A DNA stretch of 64,000 bases, from NCBI GenBank assembly GCA_021203325.1, contig JAJQBL010000018.1:1-64000 (forward strand). The letters run 5' to 3'. Made by a program: the position numbers and the translations under genes. The stretch is from Clostridiales bacterium (GTDB lineage: Bacteria > Bacillota > Clostridia > Oscillospirales > Oscillospiraceae). Each line of letters begins with the position of its first letter. Positions within the stretch are counted from its first letter, which is position 1. Below the pieces are notes generated by a model, which worked only from the letters and a program-made list of their open reading frames with translations, ran no database searches and was not told where the DNA came from. Positions 54,001-63,563 of the stretch are shown in pieces.

Positions 54001-54050
54001 AAAGCCTCTCCCGCTTACACTGAAAGTTTGGAAGTAGGAGAGGCTTTTTT
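54001..54050. terminator. Terminator downstream of the glucuronide operon
   Basis: Stem aaagcctctcc (54001-54011) / ggagaggcttt (54037-54047). The T run is on the + strand; on the minus strand the stem ends in TTTAC. It separates the glucuronidase operon from the DUF2325 promoter. Confidence 0.7.
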
Positions 54051-54097
54051 GTCAGGAATCCGCCGCAGGACAGCGGACGCTTTTCAGGTGTTACCCC

Positions 54098-55885
54098 TTA
54101 TAACCGAAGTCGGGGGATGCTCGTCCAGCGATGCCGGAAGTAATGGGCGGCCAGCTTGGGGCGGCGGTCCCGGGTCAGCAGGCCCTTTTTGTTGCCGTCC
54201 ACCCGCATGGGGCCCTGGATGGTGGCGAAGTCCGCAAAGTTCCAGATCTGCTCCCCGATGAAGAAGGGGCGCTTGTCCAGCTCCGCGTTCAGCCGGGCGT
54301 AGTAGTCCGCCTGATACTCCTCGCTGAACATCTCGCCGTTGGTGTTGTGGATGCCGGGGTAGGTGTCCGCCCCGTACTCGGTGAACATCACCGGCTTATT
54401 CTGCTCCGCCCAGAAGTCCAACTCCGTGTTCAGGGCGTCACAGGCGGCGTCCAGGTCGCCGCTGAGATTGTACCAGCCGTAGTACCGGTTCAGGCACACC
54501 ACGTCCATGGTGCGGGTGATGATGTCCCACTCGTAGTTGTTCTGGCAGCAGACCAGGGTGACGGGCCGGTTCTGGGGGTCCTGCGCATGGGCCTGCTCAT
54601 AGAGGGGGTGGAAGTAGTCATAGGCGGACTGGGGGAAGTGCTCGGTGTCCGGCTCGTTGGCGATGGACCACATGACCACGGAGGGGTGGTTCTTATCCCG
54701 GTCGATCATGTCCCGGAGCACATCCCGGTGGTGCTGGTGGATGCGCATGACCTGGTAGGGGTCCTCGCCGCCGCCGGCGTTGATGCCCACGGCGGGGGTC
54801 TCGTCAATGATGACGATGCCCTCCCGGTCGCACAGGTCATACATCTCCTCAGCGTAGGGGTAGTGGCTGGTGCGGAAGGAGTTGGCCCCCAACCAGCGGA
54901 TCAGGGAAACGTCCTTCACGTTCAGGCAGCTGTCCGTCCCACGGCCGTGGAAAAAGCTGTCCTCATGCTTGCCGAAGCCCTTAAAGTAGAAGGGCTTGCC
55001 ATTGATGAGGAACTGCGTCCCCCGTACCTCCACGGTGCGGACGCCGAAGGTCTGCTCATACACGTCCTCCCCGAAGGTGACGCGGGCAGTGTAGAGGTAT
55101 GCCTTCCCCGGCTGCCAGAGGGTGGCGCTGGGGATGCGGCACCGGCCTTCGGTCCCCTCCCCTGCTGCCACGGTGCGCCGCGCCTCGTCCAGGATAGTCA
55201 CATGGACAGCGCCTTCCCCGACGGTGTCCACCCGGTAGTCCACCAGGCCGTCCCCTCCGTCGAGAGAGGGCACCAGGGTGATGTCCCGGATGTAGCTTTT
55301 CGGGGTGGTGTAGAGGTACACAGGCCGGATGATGCCGGCATAGTTGAAGAAGTCGAAGTTGGGCTTGTTGGCGGGTTTGCAGCGGGTCTTGGCCAGCTCA
55401 ATGGAGGGCACCCCCGGATTATCGGAGCCGAAGAAGGCCACGGTGCTCTCGTTGCCCACAGGCAGGGTGCCGTAATTGACCCGGTTGTCCACCGCCACGG
55501 CCAGCAGGTTGAGGCCGGGCACCAGGGCATCGTTCACTTCGAACTCAAAGGGCAGGAAGCCGCCCTTGTGGCTCCCAAGCTTATGACCGTTCAGATAGAC
55601 CTCTGCAGTATGGGTCACAGCGCCGAAGCGGAGGACGACCCGCTCCCCCAGAATACTTCTGGGGACAGTGAAGGTGCGCTGGTACACCGCCCAGCCGTAG
55701 TGGGCGCGGAGGTTCACGTCATCCTTCTGGTCATTGTAGGAGGCAGGCACCGCCATGGTCAGGGCGTCCTTCATGGGGGTCTCCATCCACGCGCGGGGGT
55801 AGTCCTCCGCCCCCGCCGTCCGGAAGGCCCAGATGTCGTTCAGGGCCAGCAGGGTGCGGGCTTCGTTCAGTTTTGGGTAAAGCAT
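54098..55885 (-). CDS. uidA: Beta-glucuronidase, GH2
   Basis: 595 aa. Sugar-binding jelly roll (1-180), immunoglobulin-like domain, then a TIM barrel with acid/base Glu411 (IANEPDTEHF) and nucleophile Glu503 (FTEYGADT). The NxK glucuronate-recognising motif is present (DGNKKGLLTRDRRPK), which separates it from beta-galactosidases in the same family. The loop after VGIN is about a dozen residues shorter than loop 1 of E. coli GUS, suggesting preference for larger substrates. No signal peptide, so cytoplasmic. Last gene of the uronate operon; its start overlaps the end of the GH78-like gene by 19 bases. Releases glucuronate from glucuronides or oligosaccharides taken up by the ABC importer. Confidence 0.93.
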   Translation of the reverse strand: MLYPKLNEARTLLALNDIWAFRTAGAEDYPRAWMETPMKDALTMAVPASYNDQKDDVNLRAHYGWAVYQRTFTVPRSILGERVVLRFGAVTHTAEVYLNGHKLGSHKGGFLPFEFEVNDALVPGLNLLAVAVDNRVNYGTLPVGNESTVAFFGSDNPGVPSIELAKTRCKPANKPNFDFFNYAGIIRPVYLYTTPKSYIRDITLVPSLDGGDGLVDYRVDTVGEGAVHVTILDEARRTVAAGEGTEGRCRIPSATLWQPGKAYLYTARVTFGEDVYEQTFGVRTVEVRGTQFLINGKPFYFKGFGKHEDSFFHGRGTDSCLNVKDVSLIRWLGANSFRTSHYPYAEEMYDLCDREGIVIIDETPAVGINAGGGEDPYQVMRIHQHHRDVLRDMIDRDKNHPSVVMWSIANEPDTEHFPQSAYDYFHPLYEQAHAQDPQNRPVTLVCCQNNYEWDIITRTMDVVCLNRYYGWYNLSGDLDAACDALNTELDFWAEQNKPVMFTEYGADTYPGIHNTNGEMFSEEYQADYYARLNAELDKRPFFIGEQIWNFADFATIQGPMRVDGNKKGLLTRDRRPKLAAHYFRHRWTSIPRLRL

Positions 55886-58011
55886 TCCAGTTCCATCCTT
55901 TCCAATGTGGGCGGGCAGCCCCGCGCTTTTGTCACCGTCAGCAGCCTTCCCCGGAAGGGGACCTGAAGGGCGAATCCGTCCAGCGCCTCCGGCAGATGGG
56001 GGTCAAACCGCAGCCCCCACCGGCTGTCCGGGTCGGGCCGCAGCCCCGCCAGCTCCTCGATGAGCAGGGGGATGGCCCCGCTGAACCAGGCGTGGCACAG
56101 GCTGGTGTTCCACTTCTGCTCTTTGCCCCAGGCTTCGAAGCAGGCGGTGGCCCCTTCCCGGAGCATATTCCGCCAGCCGTATTCGTCCGTCCGGGTCAGC
56201 AGCCGGTAAAGGGTATCGTATTTCCCCATGCGCCCCAGCCCCCGGAGGGCAAAGTACACGGGCATGGCCCCGCAGACCCGCCCGGGGTGCAGAGCAGTTT
56301 TTCATAGGCGTCCCACCCCTCCTCCGGCAGCAGGCCGAAGAAAGCGGCGTAGAGGTTTGCGTGGAGGGAACAGTGGCCGCTGACTTCGCTGTCAGCGAAC
56401 AGCCGCTTCTCCGGGCGGTAGAAGGTGCGCAGAAACGCCTCTTTCACCCGCGCTGAGCGGTTTTCTCCCGGCAGGCCCAGCAGACTGCGCATCCGCTCCT
56501 CTGCCGCCAGCGCCCCATACCACAGGGCGTTGATGGCGTTGTGAACCCCCGTCCCAACGATGGGCCGGGTCAGGGAGAAGTCATAGCCGTCCCGAAGGTT
56601 TTCCGGCCAGTCCACCAGGTTCCACAGCTCATCCACCGTGTCCAGCAGGCCGTCGGCCCGCTGCCATTTAGCGGCGAAGGTGTCCAGCATGGCCGAAATG
56701 GTGGGGAGACATTCCCCCAAAAACGCCCTGTCCCGGTGAACAGCCAATCCGTCCACACCAGCTGGGGAAACAGCAGGGAGAAGTCCCCGATCTCCTGCAT
56801 CAGCGCCCCGGGGGCCACCCCCATCAGGGTGGGGGACACTTTGGCCGAGGCCAGAAAGTCCCGGATGCACTTGCGGAGCGTGGACGGGTCGCCGGTGAGC
56901 CACAGGTGGGAGCGGGCGGTGATGACGGCGTCCCCCAGGTACTGTCCCTTTTCACGGGTGCAGCAGTCCAGGAAACTGTCCTGGGTGCAGCAGCGGACGG
57001 CGTTCTTGCAGATGGCGAAGATGTCCTCCAACTCGTCCGCAGGGCAGCGGAGGATGCACAGTCCCTCGTCCATGGGGTGATGCCGCTCCCTGGCCCGGAG
57101 ATTCCACACCTCCACCCCCGGCGGATACAACACCTCCGCATAGCGGAACGCCTTGTAGTCGTAGGGGTGTAAAGCGTTTTCGCCTTCGACCAGCGTCCAG
57201 CGCTCCCGATAGCGGCAGTTGCACCGCAGCTCGTACCGCACACGGCCTGTTCTGTTCAGTTCCTCCCCGAAGCGGAGGAGCACAGACTGGCCGGCGTGTC
57301 CCCTGGCGCTCAATTGGAGGGTTCCCGCCAGCTCCCGGCCAAAGTCCAGCAGCAGCCCGCCGGGGATGGGGCGTATCTCTGCCGGTTCCGCCTCCCCCTC
57401 TCAGAGGGGGGCGGTTTCCTGGGGCATCAGGCGGTAATCCGCCCAGAGCGCGGGGACGAGGCGGCCCCAGGCCCCATCGTCGAAGCCAGGCCGCTCCCAC
57501 CCCTCAGGGTACTGTCTGGAATCGAAATCCTCCAGAAACTGGGTGTCATAGCCCACCGGCGTACCGGAGTAGGCGGTACAGATCTGGTACTTCCAGTCGA
57601 TGGGGCAGACCGCGCCCTCCGGGCCGATCAGCTCCGCCCACAGGCCGAAGCGCCCGTCTCCGCTGTTCCAAACCCGGTTGATCAGCCCCTGATAGTACAG
57701 GTGAAGGGCGAGGGTGACGGTCTGCCCCCCGGTCAGGGGATAGGTCAGGTAGGGATACCGCTCCGGGTAGGCGGGGGCGGGGCCCTGGCCCGTGTACACG
57801 CCGTTTCGCCAGAGCTGATAATGGTCGTCTGCGGTGAGGTTGAGCCGGTACTCCCCCGGCTCCAGGGTCAGAGTGCCCTGCACCAACACATGGAAGTTGG
57901 CGGGGCGCCGGTGGGGGGTAAGGGGGAGGTGTCCTGTTCCCGGCGGAACACATCGATTTGTCGGACGTTTGCCCATTCCGGAACGGTCAGCCACCCGGTT
58001 TGTTGGGTCAT
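55867..58011 (-). pseudogene. GH78-like (alpha-L-rhamnosidase-related) glycosidase with four lesions
   Basis: ATG at 58011 after AAAGGAG; the conceptual protein is about 715 aa. The N-terminal carbohydrate-binding part (LTADDHYQLWRNG; YYQGLINRVWNSGDGRFGL) resembles GH78 N-domains. The catalytic six-hairpin part contains CCTREKGQYLGDA and MQEIGDFSLLFPQLVW. Lesions in order of transcription: one base missing at the G6 run 57913-57918 (+ strand), TGA at 57401-57403, one base missing at 56732-56734 (LFTG joins DRAFLGE), one base missing at 56284-56287 (CTPG joins RVCGAMPVY). Restoring all four gives a continuous protein ending ELECFTQN. The substrate is not known; rhamnose-glucuronate oligosaccharides would fit the neighbours. 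Confidence 0.75.
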
Positions 58012-58030
58012 GGGTATTGTACTCCTTTGC

Positions 58031-58834
58031 TTACGGCTGCTTTCCAATGTAGGCCAGAATCCCGCCGTCCACATACAGAATCTGGCCGTTGACAAAGTTG
58101 GAGGCGTCAGAGGCCAGGAACACCGCCGGGCCGGTCAGGTCGTCCACCGTCCCCCAGCGCTCCGCCGGGGTCTTGGCGCAGATGAACTGGTCAAAGGGGT
58201 GGCGGCTGCCGTCGGGCTGGAGCTCCCGCAAAGGGGCGGTCTGAGGGGTGGCAATGTACCCGGGGCCAATGCCGTTGCACTGGATGTTCTGCCCGCCGAA
58301 CTCGGAGCAGATGTTTTTGGTGAGCATTTTCAGCCCGCCCTTGGCGGCGGCATAGGCGGAGACGGTCTCCCGGCCCAGTTTGCTCATCATGGAGCAGATG
58401 TTGATGATTTTGCCGTGGCCCTTGTCGATCATCCCCGGCAGCACCGCCTTGGAGACGATGAAGGGGGCGTTCAGGTCCAGATCCACCACCTGGCGGAACT
58501 CGGCAGCGGACATCTCACACATGGGGATGCGCTTGATCATCCCGGCGTTGTTCACCAGAATGTCGATAACCCCCACTTCCTGGCGGATTTGGGCCACCAT
58601 GGCCTGCACCTGCGCCTCGTCCGTCACATCGCAGAGGTAGCCTTTGGCGTCCACACCGGCCTCCCGGTAGCGCTCCTCGGCGCTCTTCAAACGCTCCGCA
58701 TTGTGGCCGTTAAAGACCACTTTGGCCCCCGCCTCGCCGAAGGCTTTGGCGATGGCGAAGCCGATGCCGTAGGTGCCGCCGGTAACCAGGGCCACCTTCC
58801 CCTCCAGAGAGAAGGTATTCAAGACATTGCTCAT
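58031..58834 (-). CDS. kduD: KduD-like short-chain dehydrogenase
   Basis: 267 aa from the ATG at 58834 (AGGTGA overlaps the kduI stop). Classical SDR: nucleotide motif TGGTYGIGFA, NNAG, catalytic Ser in ICSMMSK, and YxxxK as YAAAKGG. The family call is 2-dehydro-3-deoxy-D-gluconate / gluconate-5-type dehydrogenase. Beside kduI, reduction of 2,5-diketo-3-deoxygluconate to KDG is the expected reaction. The sequence alone does not exclude gluconate 5-dehydrogenase. Confidence 0.85.
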   Translation of the reverse strand: MSNVLNTFSLEGKVALVTGGTYGIGFAIAKAFGEAGAKVVFNGHNAERLKSAEERYREAGVDAKGYLCDVTDEAQVQAMVAQIRQEVGVIDILVNNAGMIKRIPMCEMSAAEFRQVVDLDLNAPFIVSKAVLPGMIDKGHGKIINICSMMSKLGRETVSAYAAAKGGLKMLTKNICSEFGGQNIQCNGIGPGYIATPQTAPLRELQPDGSRHPFDQFICAKTPAERWGTVDDLTGPAVFLASDASNFVNGQILYVDGGILAYIGKQP

Positions 58835-58839
58835 GCCGC

Positions 58840-59682
58840 TCACCTCAGGTCGGGGATGTCGATGTTGTCCATATCGTCAAAGGCCTGGTTCTCGCCGCCC
58901 ATGACCCAGATGAAGGTGTAGTTGCTGGTGCCGGCGCCTGCGTGGATGGACCAGGAGGGCGAAATCACCGCCTCCTCGTTGTGCATGACGATGTGGCGGG
59001 TCTCCTGCCCCTCCCCCATCATGTGGAATACCGCATTGCCTTCGGGAATGTCGAAATAGGTGTAAATCTCCATCCGCCGCTCGTGGGTGTGGGCGGGCAT
59101 GGTGTTCCACACGCTGCCCGGCTCCAGCACCGTCATGCCCATGGAGAGCTGACAGGTGGGCAGCACGTCCGGGTGGATGAACTGGTTGATGACCCGTTTG
59201 TTGGAGGTCTCCATGTTGCCCAGGGGCCGCTTGGCGGCGTCGGCCAGCTTGATGAGCCTCGTCTCATAGGAGCAGTGGGCCGGGGCAGACACCATGTAGA
59301 ACCTGGCCGGGGCCTCAGGGCTGTCGCTGGAAAACAGCACTTCTTTCGCCCCACGGGTGATGTACAGGCAGTCCTTGTTCCCCATGGGGTAAACCGTGCC
59401 GTCCACCTGAATCTTGCCCGGTGCGCCGATGTTGAAGATGCCGATCTCCCGGCGCTCCAGAAAGTAGCCGGTGCCAAAGCTGGCCCACACGTCGATGCCC
59501 TTGTCGATGGGGACGACTTCATTCACCGGCATGCAGCCCACCGTCACCATGCGGTCCACATGGCTGTAGACGGCCACAATCTGGTCGGGCTGGTACAGGT
59601 TTTGAATCAGGAACTCGTCCCGCAGCTCCTGAGTGGTGTAGCGCTTTACATCGCGCTGGTTGGCAGAATAACGAATGTCCAT
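58840..59682 (-). CDS. kduI: 5-keto-4-deoxyuronate isomerase
   Basis: 280 aa from the ATG at 59682 (AAGGAGA). Cupin-type KduI: MDIRYSANQRDVKRYTTQEL at the N-terminus, the metal-binding region MPAHTHERRMEIYTYFD with two His and a Glu, and a later His in ISPSWSIHAGAG. Isomerises 4-deoxy-5-ketouronate, produced spontaneously from unsaturated uronates, which GH88 here would release. KduD follows, so the pathway continues to KDG. Confidence 0.95.
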   Translation of the reverse strand: MDIRYSANQRDVKRYTTQELRDEFLIQNLYQPDQIVAVYSHVDRMVTVGCMPVNEVVPIDKGIDVWASFGTGYFLERREIGIFNIGAPGKIQVDGTVYPMGNKDCLYITRGAKEVLFSSDSPEAPARFYMVSAPAHCSYETRLIKLADAAKRPLGNMETSNKRVINQFIHPDVLPTCQLSMGMTVLEPGSVWNTMPAHTHERRMEIYTYFDIPEGNAVFHMMGEGQETRHIVMHNEEAVISPSWSIHAGAGTSNYTFIWVMGGENQAFDDMDNIDIPDLR

Positions 59683-59708
59683 AAAGCAGTTCTCCTTTAC
59701 ATCATTGT

Positions 59709-61429
59709 TCAAAGATAGTCCACCTGGGTTTGAATGGTCTGAATCCCCTTGCGGATGGCATACACCGCCATGGGGATGGAGGTTTTGGTGGCGATCAGGT
59801 TGGTGTTGGGGTCGGGGACCAGCACCTCTCCCCTGCCGCCCCCCGCCAGGGAGGTGACGGCACAGCGGTCGCTCTCGCTGACCACCTCCGCCGTGGGGCC
59901 TTCCGATCTTCTGCAGAAGGAAATGCGGTCGTCGGTGGAGAGGGCGAAACCGCAGTCGTAAGCGGTGCAGTCGTACTCGCTCTCGATGGTGTGAACCCGG
60001 AGGCGTCCCCCTTTGTTGGGCACAAGCCGGGTGCGGACCCGGATGCCCTCCAGAGGCGACCAGCGGAAGTCCAGCCCGTCCGGGCCGATGTGATACCCCG
60101 GCTCCGCCAGGTCCTTCACATAGAAGTAGCCCCCCACCTGAAAGCAGAGCATACTGTCCGGGGCCATCTCCCCCAAGGTCACCGGCGTCCGGGAGATGCT
60201 GAACCCGAACCGGCTGGAGTAGGCAAATTTGCTGTACTTCTCCACCGTATGGCTGTGGCCGTCGGCCTGGAGCCGCCCCGGCACCAGGGCCACCACGTTG
60301 TCCCTGCCCCGCTGGAGGAACATCCCGGCGTGAGGCAGATAGTGCTGTTTTTCGAGCGGTGGCATGGGGGCGGCCTCCGCGCTCCAGAAGGGGTGGTCAT
60401 CGGGCAGGGCCAGGAAGGCGAAGGCTTTCAGCGCCCAGTAGGGGGAGCCAGGGGCATTGTAGCTCTCCGACATCTGGAGGTTGGGGTAGGCGTAGCCGAT
60501 GGTCAGCACCCCCGCATTGTCGTAGATGGGCTGATTCAGCCACCAGGCCAGGTGCCGGGCGAGGATGCCCTTCACCACCGGCAGGGGCAGTACCTCCTCC
60601 CCCGCCAGCAGGGTGATGGCGAAGAAGGCCCCCTGGGCGAACCGGTAGGTCATGGAGCAGCCATAGGCGATGGCAGCCCCGTCGTCCGCGAACCAGTAGA
60701 TATAATCCCTGGCAAAGTCTCTGGCCCGCTGGCGGAAGGTCCGGCAGCGCTCCGGCTCCTCGTCCTCCATAAACATGGCGTAGAGCAGGCCGTAGGACAC
60801 CATGACGAAGGGGTTGTAATAGTCCTTGTCGCCGCCGTTGCCGTCCCGGTACCAGCCGCCGGCGTCATAGTAGTCCTCCAGCATGGCAAGGCCCGCATCG
60901 ATTTTTTCCCGGCTGTAAGGCCTGCCCCGAACCTTCAGGGCCAGATTGGTCAGGATGGCGAACCACTGCCAGTTGCAGGCGCAGCACTCGTGGCGGTTGA
61001 TCTCCCACAGCCAGTCCGTCAGGTTCGCCTTGGCCTCCTCGGAGAGGGGGTCCCACACCCGCTCCGGGGTCAGCAGCATCCCGTAGGCGAGGACCGCCAT
61101 CTCGCAGAACTTCTGGTAAAAGTCCCGGCAGGTGTGCCAGTACTCCGGGTCTGCCGGGTCTGTCCCGGCGGTGATACCACGGGGGTACAGCTCCTCAAAA
61201 AACGGCTCCCGGACCCCCCGGCCCAGAAGGGAATCAGCCCCCACAGGGGCCGGGCGAAGGACTCCATGGGGATGGAGTCGTTTTCATAGTGGGTGCTGGT
61301 GACCCCCAGCTCCAGCCGCGCCCCGCCCTCGCTGTAGAAGGGTTTCAGGGGCCGGAGCAGTCTCATCAGCGCGGCCTGGGCCGCCTGTTTGGTGGAGAAG
61401 TCCTCCACCGTGTAGTGATAGCGTTTCAT
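59709..61429 (-). pseudogene. DUF2264 protein, frameshifted
   Basis: ATG at 61429. The N-terminal 75 residues (RLLRPLKPFYSEGGARLELG; SFARPLWGLIPFW) match DUF2264. The C6 run at 61214-61219 lacks one base, after which the frame shifts; repair joins FWAGG to VREPFFEELYPRG and gives a protein of about 573 aa ending TQVDYL. DUF2264 proteins are six-hairpin-type enzymes found in loci for uronic-acid-containing polysaccharides, with activity established for only some. Intact domain sequence continues for 500 residues after the lesion. Confidence 0.8.
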
Positions 61430-61442
61430 ACCTGTCCTCCTG

Positions 61443-62599
61443 TCACCAGTAAGGATACCAGTCCCTGGTCAGCCGTGTCAATGCCTCCAGGTAAAAATAA
61501 TCCCCCCAGCCGGTACATTCGTCCACACCCTCCGGGGTGCAGGTGTTGTAGGGGCTCTTTTTGCTGTAGGTGCCGTGGAGCAGCAGGCCGGCGCCGGGCA
61601 CAATCTCCGGCGCGGCGTAGTTTCTGGCCAGGCTGCCCAGCATCTGCCGGGCCAGGGCTTCGTACTGCGCCCCTTCCCCTTCCGGGAGCCATTGAACGGC
61701 CTCCAGCAGACCGCAGGCCACAATGGCCGCCGCAGAGAAGTCCCGGGGCTCATCGCTGCCGTCGGTGAAAATCATGTCCCAGTAGGGCACCAGATCCTCC
61801 GGCAGGCGGGTCAGGTAGAAGGCCAGCGCCCGGCGGAAGGTGTCCAGGTAAGCGGGGTCCTTTGTGTAGCGGTAGCTGAGCATACTGCCGTAGACCCCCC
61901 AGGCCTGACCCCTGGCCCAGAAGCTGTCATTCCGATAGCCCTGGCAGGTCTCCCCGTGGGAGGGGGTGCCGTCCGGGTGCATGAAGAAGGTGTGGTAGGT
62001 GGAGCCGTCGGGCCGGAAGGAGTTGGCAAGGCAGGCTTTGGCGTGCCGCCCGGCAATGTCGGCGTATTTGGGGTCGCCTGTCTCCCGGCCCGCCCAGTAG
62101 AGCAGGGGGATGTTCAGCAGGCAGTCGACGATGAACCGATTGTTCTCCGGCGCACCCATAGGCCCCCAAGCCTGGAGGAACTCCCCCTTTGGCTGGAAAC
62201 GGGTCAGGAGTTGGTCGGCTGCCAGCAGCGCGGCCTCTCTCGCCTTTTCGCTGCCGGTGAGACGCCAGGCTGCCACGCAGGAGGGGCTGTAGAGGAAGCC
62301 CATATCGTGATGGTCCACCTCGATTTTTCGGGTGATGCGGTCATGGAAGCTGTCCACCAGGGTCAGCCCCGCCGCCCGGAAACAGTCCTCCCCGGTGCGC
62401 TCATAGGCCAGCCAGACCTTTCCCGGCCAGAAGCCGCAGGCCCACTGGACGTTGTCGCAGGGGGGATAGATGCCGTTCACGCTGGTGTGGTTCTGACAGC
62501 GGCGGGTGTAAAGGGCAGGTTTTCCCGCACCTGGCGGACACAGCTGTCCAGGGCGGTTACGGCGTCTCTGTCCGTCAGGGGGATGATCGTGTCGTGGAT
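61443..62599 (-). pseudogene. GH88 unsaturated glucuronyl hydrolase, damaged 5' end
   Basis: The bulk (345 aa from 62480) is a clear GH88 enzyme: FWPGKVWLAYERTG, the catalytic-Asp region DHHDMGFLYSP, FIVDCLLNIPLL, and DSFWARGQAWGVYG. It removes the 4,5-unsaturated uronate left by polysaccharide lyases, feeding KduI. Upstream, one base is missing near the AAA at 62510-62512; repair gives ENLPFYTRRCQNHTSVNGIY and extends the protein to the ribosome site GAGGAG. No ATG follows that site: an ATC at 62597-62599 sits where the start is expected, so the start codon may also be mutated. The downstream GTG at 62480 could allow a truncated product. Confidence 0.8.
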
Positions 62600-62608
62600 G
62601 GAATTCTC

Positions 62609-62653
62609 CTCAAAAACCGGCAGGGGCCAGGGCGAAGCCCCCGCCCCTGCCGG
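62609..62653 (-). terminator. Internal terminator between transporter and GH88 gene
   Basis: Stem ccggcaggggc (62617-62627) / gcccctgccgg (62643-62653), GC-rich, followed on the minus strand by GGTTTTTG. It would reduce expression of the enzyme genes relative to the permeases, or attenuate read-through. Confidence 0.75.
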
Positions 62654-62689
62654 AGTGTGATGATGTGTTTGATATGAACTTTTCAGGCA

Positions 62690-63547
62690 TCAGCCCTTCA
62701 GGCCGGTGGAGGCCACGCCCTGGACAAAGTGCTTTTGCAGCGCCAGGAAAATCACCAGCACCGGAATCAGCGCAATCACCGACGCCGCCATAATCAGGCC
62801 GTACTCGGCGGAGTACTGGCTGATGAACATCCGCAGGCCGATCTGGATGGTCTTCAGCTCGGTCTTGGTCAGATAGATCAGGGGGCCGAGGAAGTCGTTC
62901 CAGGTGTTGACGAAGGTGATGATGGTCAGGGTGGACAGGACCGGTTTGGACAGGGGCAGCATGATTCTCGCCCAAATGCCGTACTCCGACAGGCCGTCGA
63001 TTCTGGCCGCCTCGCACAGCTCGGAGGGGACGCCCTCATAGAACCGTTTCATCAGGAACACGCCGAAGGCGCTGAACGCCTGGAGGCAGATGATAGCCAG
63101 ATGGGTGTTGTTCAGGTTCCAGGAGCGCATCATCATGAACTGGGGCACCATGTACGCCTGCCAGGGCACGGCGATGGTGGCGATATAGCCCAGGAACAGC
63201 GCATTCTTGCCCTTGAACTCCATCTTGGCGAAGGCATAGGCCGCGAAGCTGGAGGTGAAGAGCTGGAGCAGCGTCACAATGATGGTCAGCTTGGCGCTGT
63301 TCTTGATGAAGGTCAGCAGGGGAATCTTCGTCCAGATGTCCACATAGTTCCGTCAGCGGGGATTGGAGGGAATCCACTCGATGGGGAAGGTGAACACATC
63401 CTTGTTCAGCTTCAAAGAAGCGGACAGCATCCACACAAAGGGAACCAACATCAATGCAGCAATGAGGATGAGAAGGATGTAAATCAGCACCATGGAAATG
63501 GTATGCCGGGTCTTGGCAGATTGTGTTTTGACTGCTTGGGTTGCCAT
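62690..63547 (-). pseudogene. CUT1 sugar ABC transporter permease (MalG/LplC type) with TGA
   Basis: ATG at 63547 after AGGAGGAGG. One frame to 62690, about 285 aa, six membrane helices, EAA loop EAARIDGLSEYGIWARIMLP. TGA at 63353-63355 interrupts it after 64 codons, within NPR-stop-RNYVDIW, where CUT1 permeases usually have Trp (TGG), so a single G to A change explains it. A short gene starting at 63343 lacks the first helix. Pairs with the permease at 63564. Confidence 0.8.
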
Positions 63548-63563
63548 ATTGCCTCCTCCTTCC

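Noticed and set aside
7041-63355. Recoding of TGA as Trp or Gly, suggested by three in-frame TGA codons
   Set aside because: TGA ends many intact genes here (for example at 20531, 27562, 38791), and premature TAA and TAG also occur, so the stops look like lesions.
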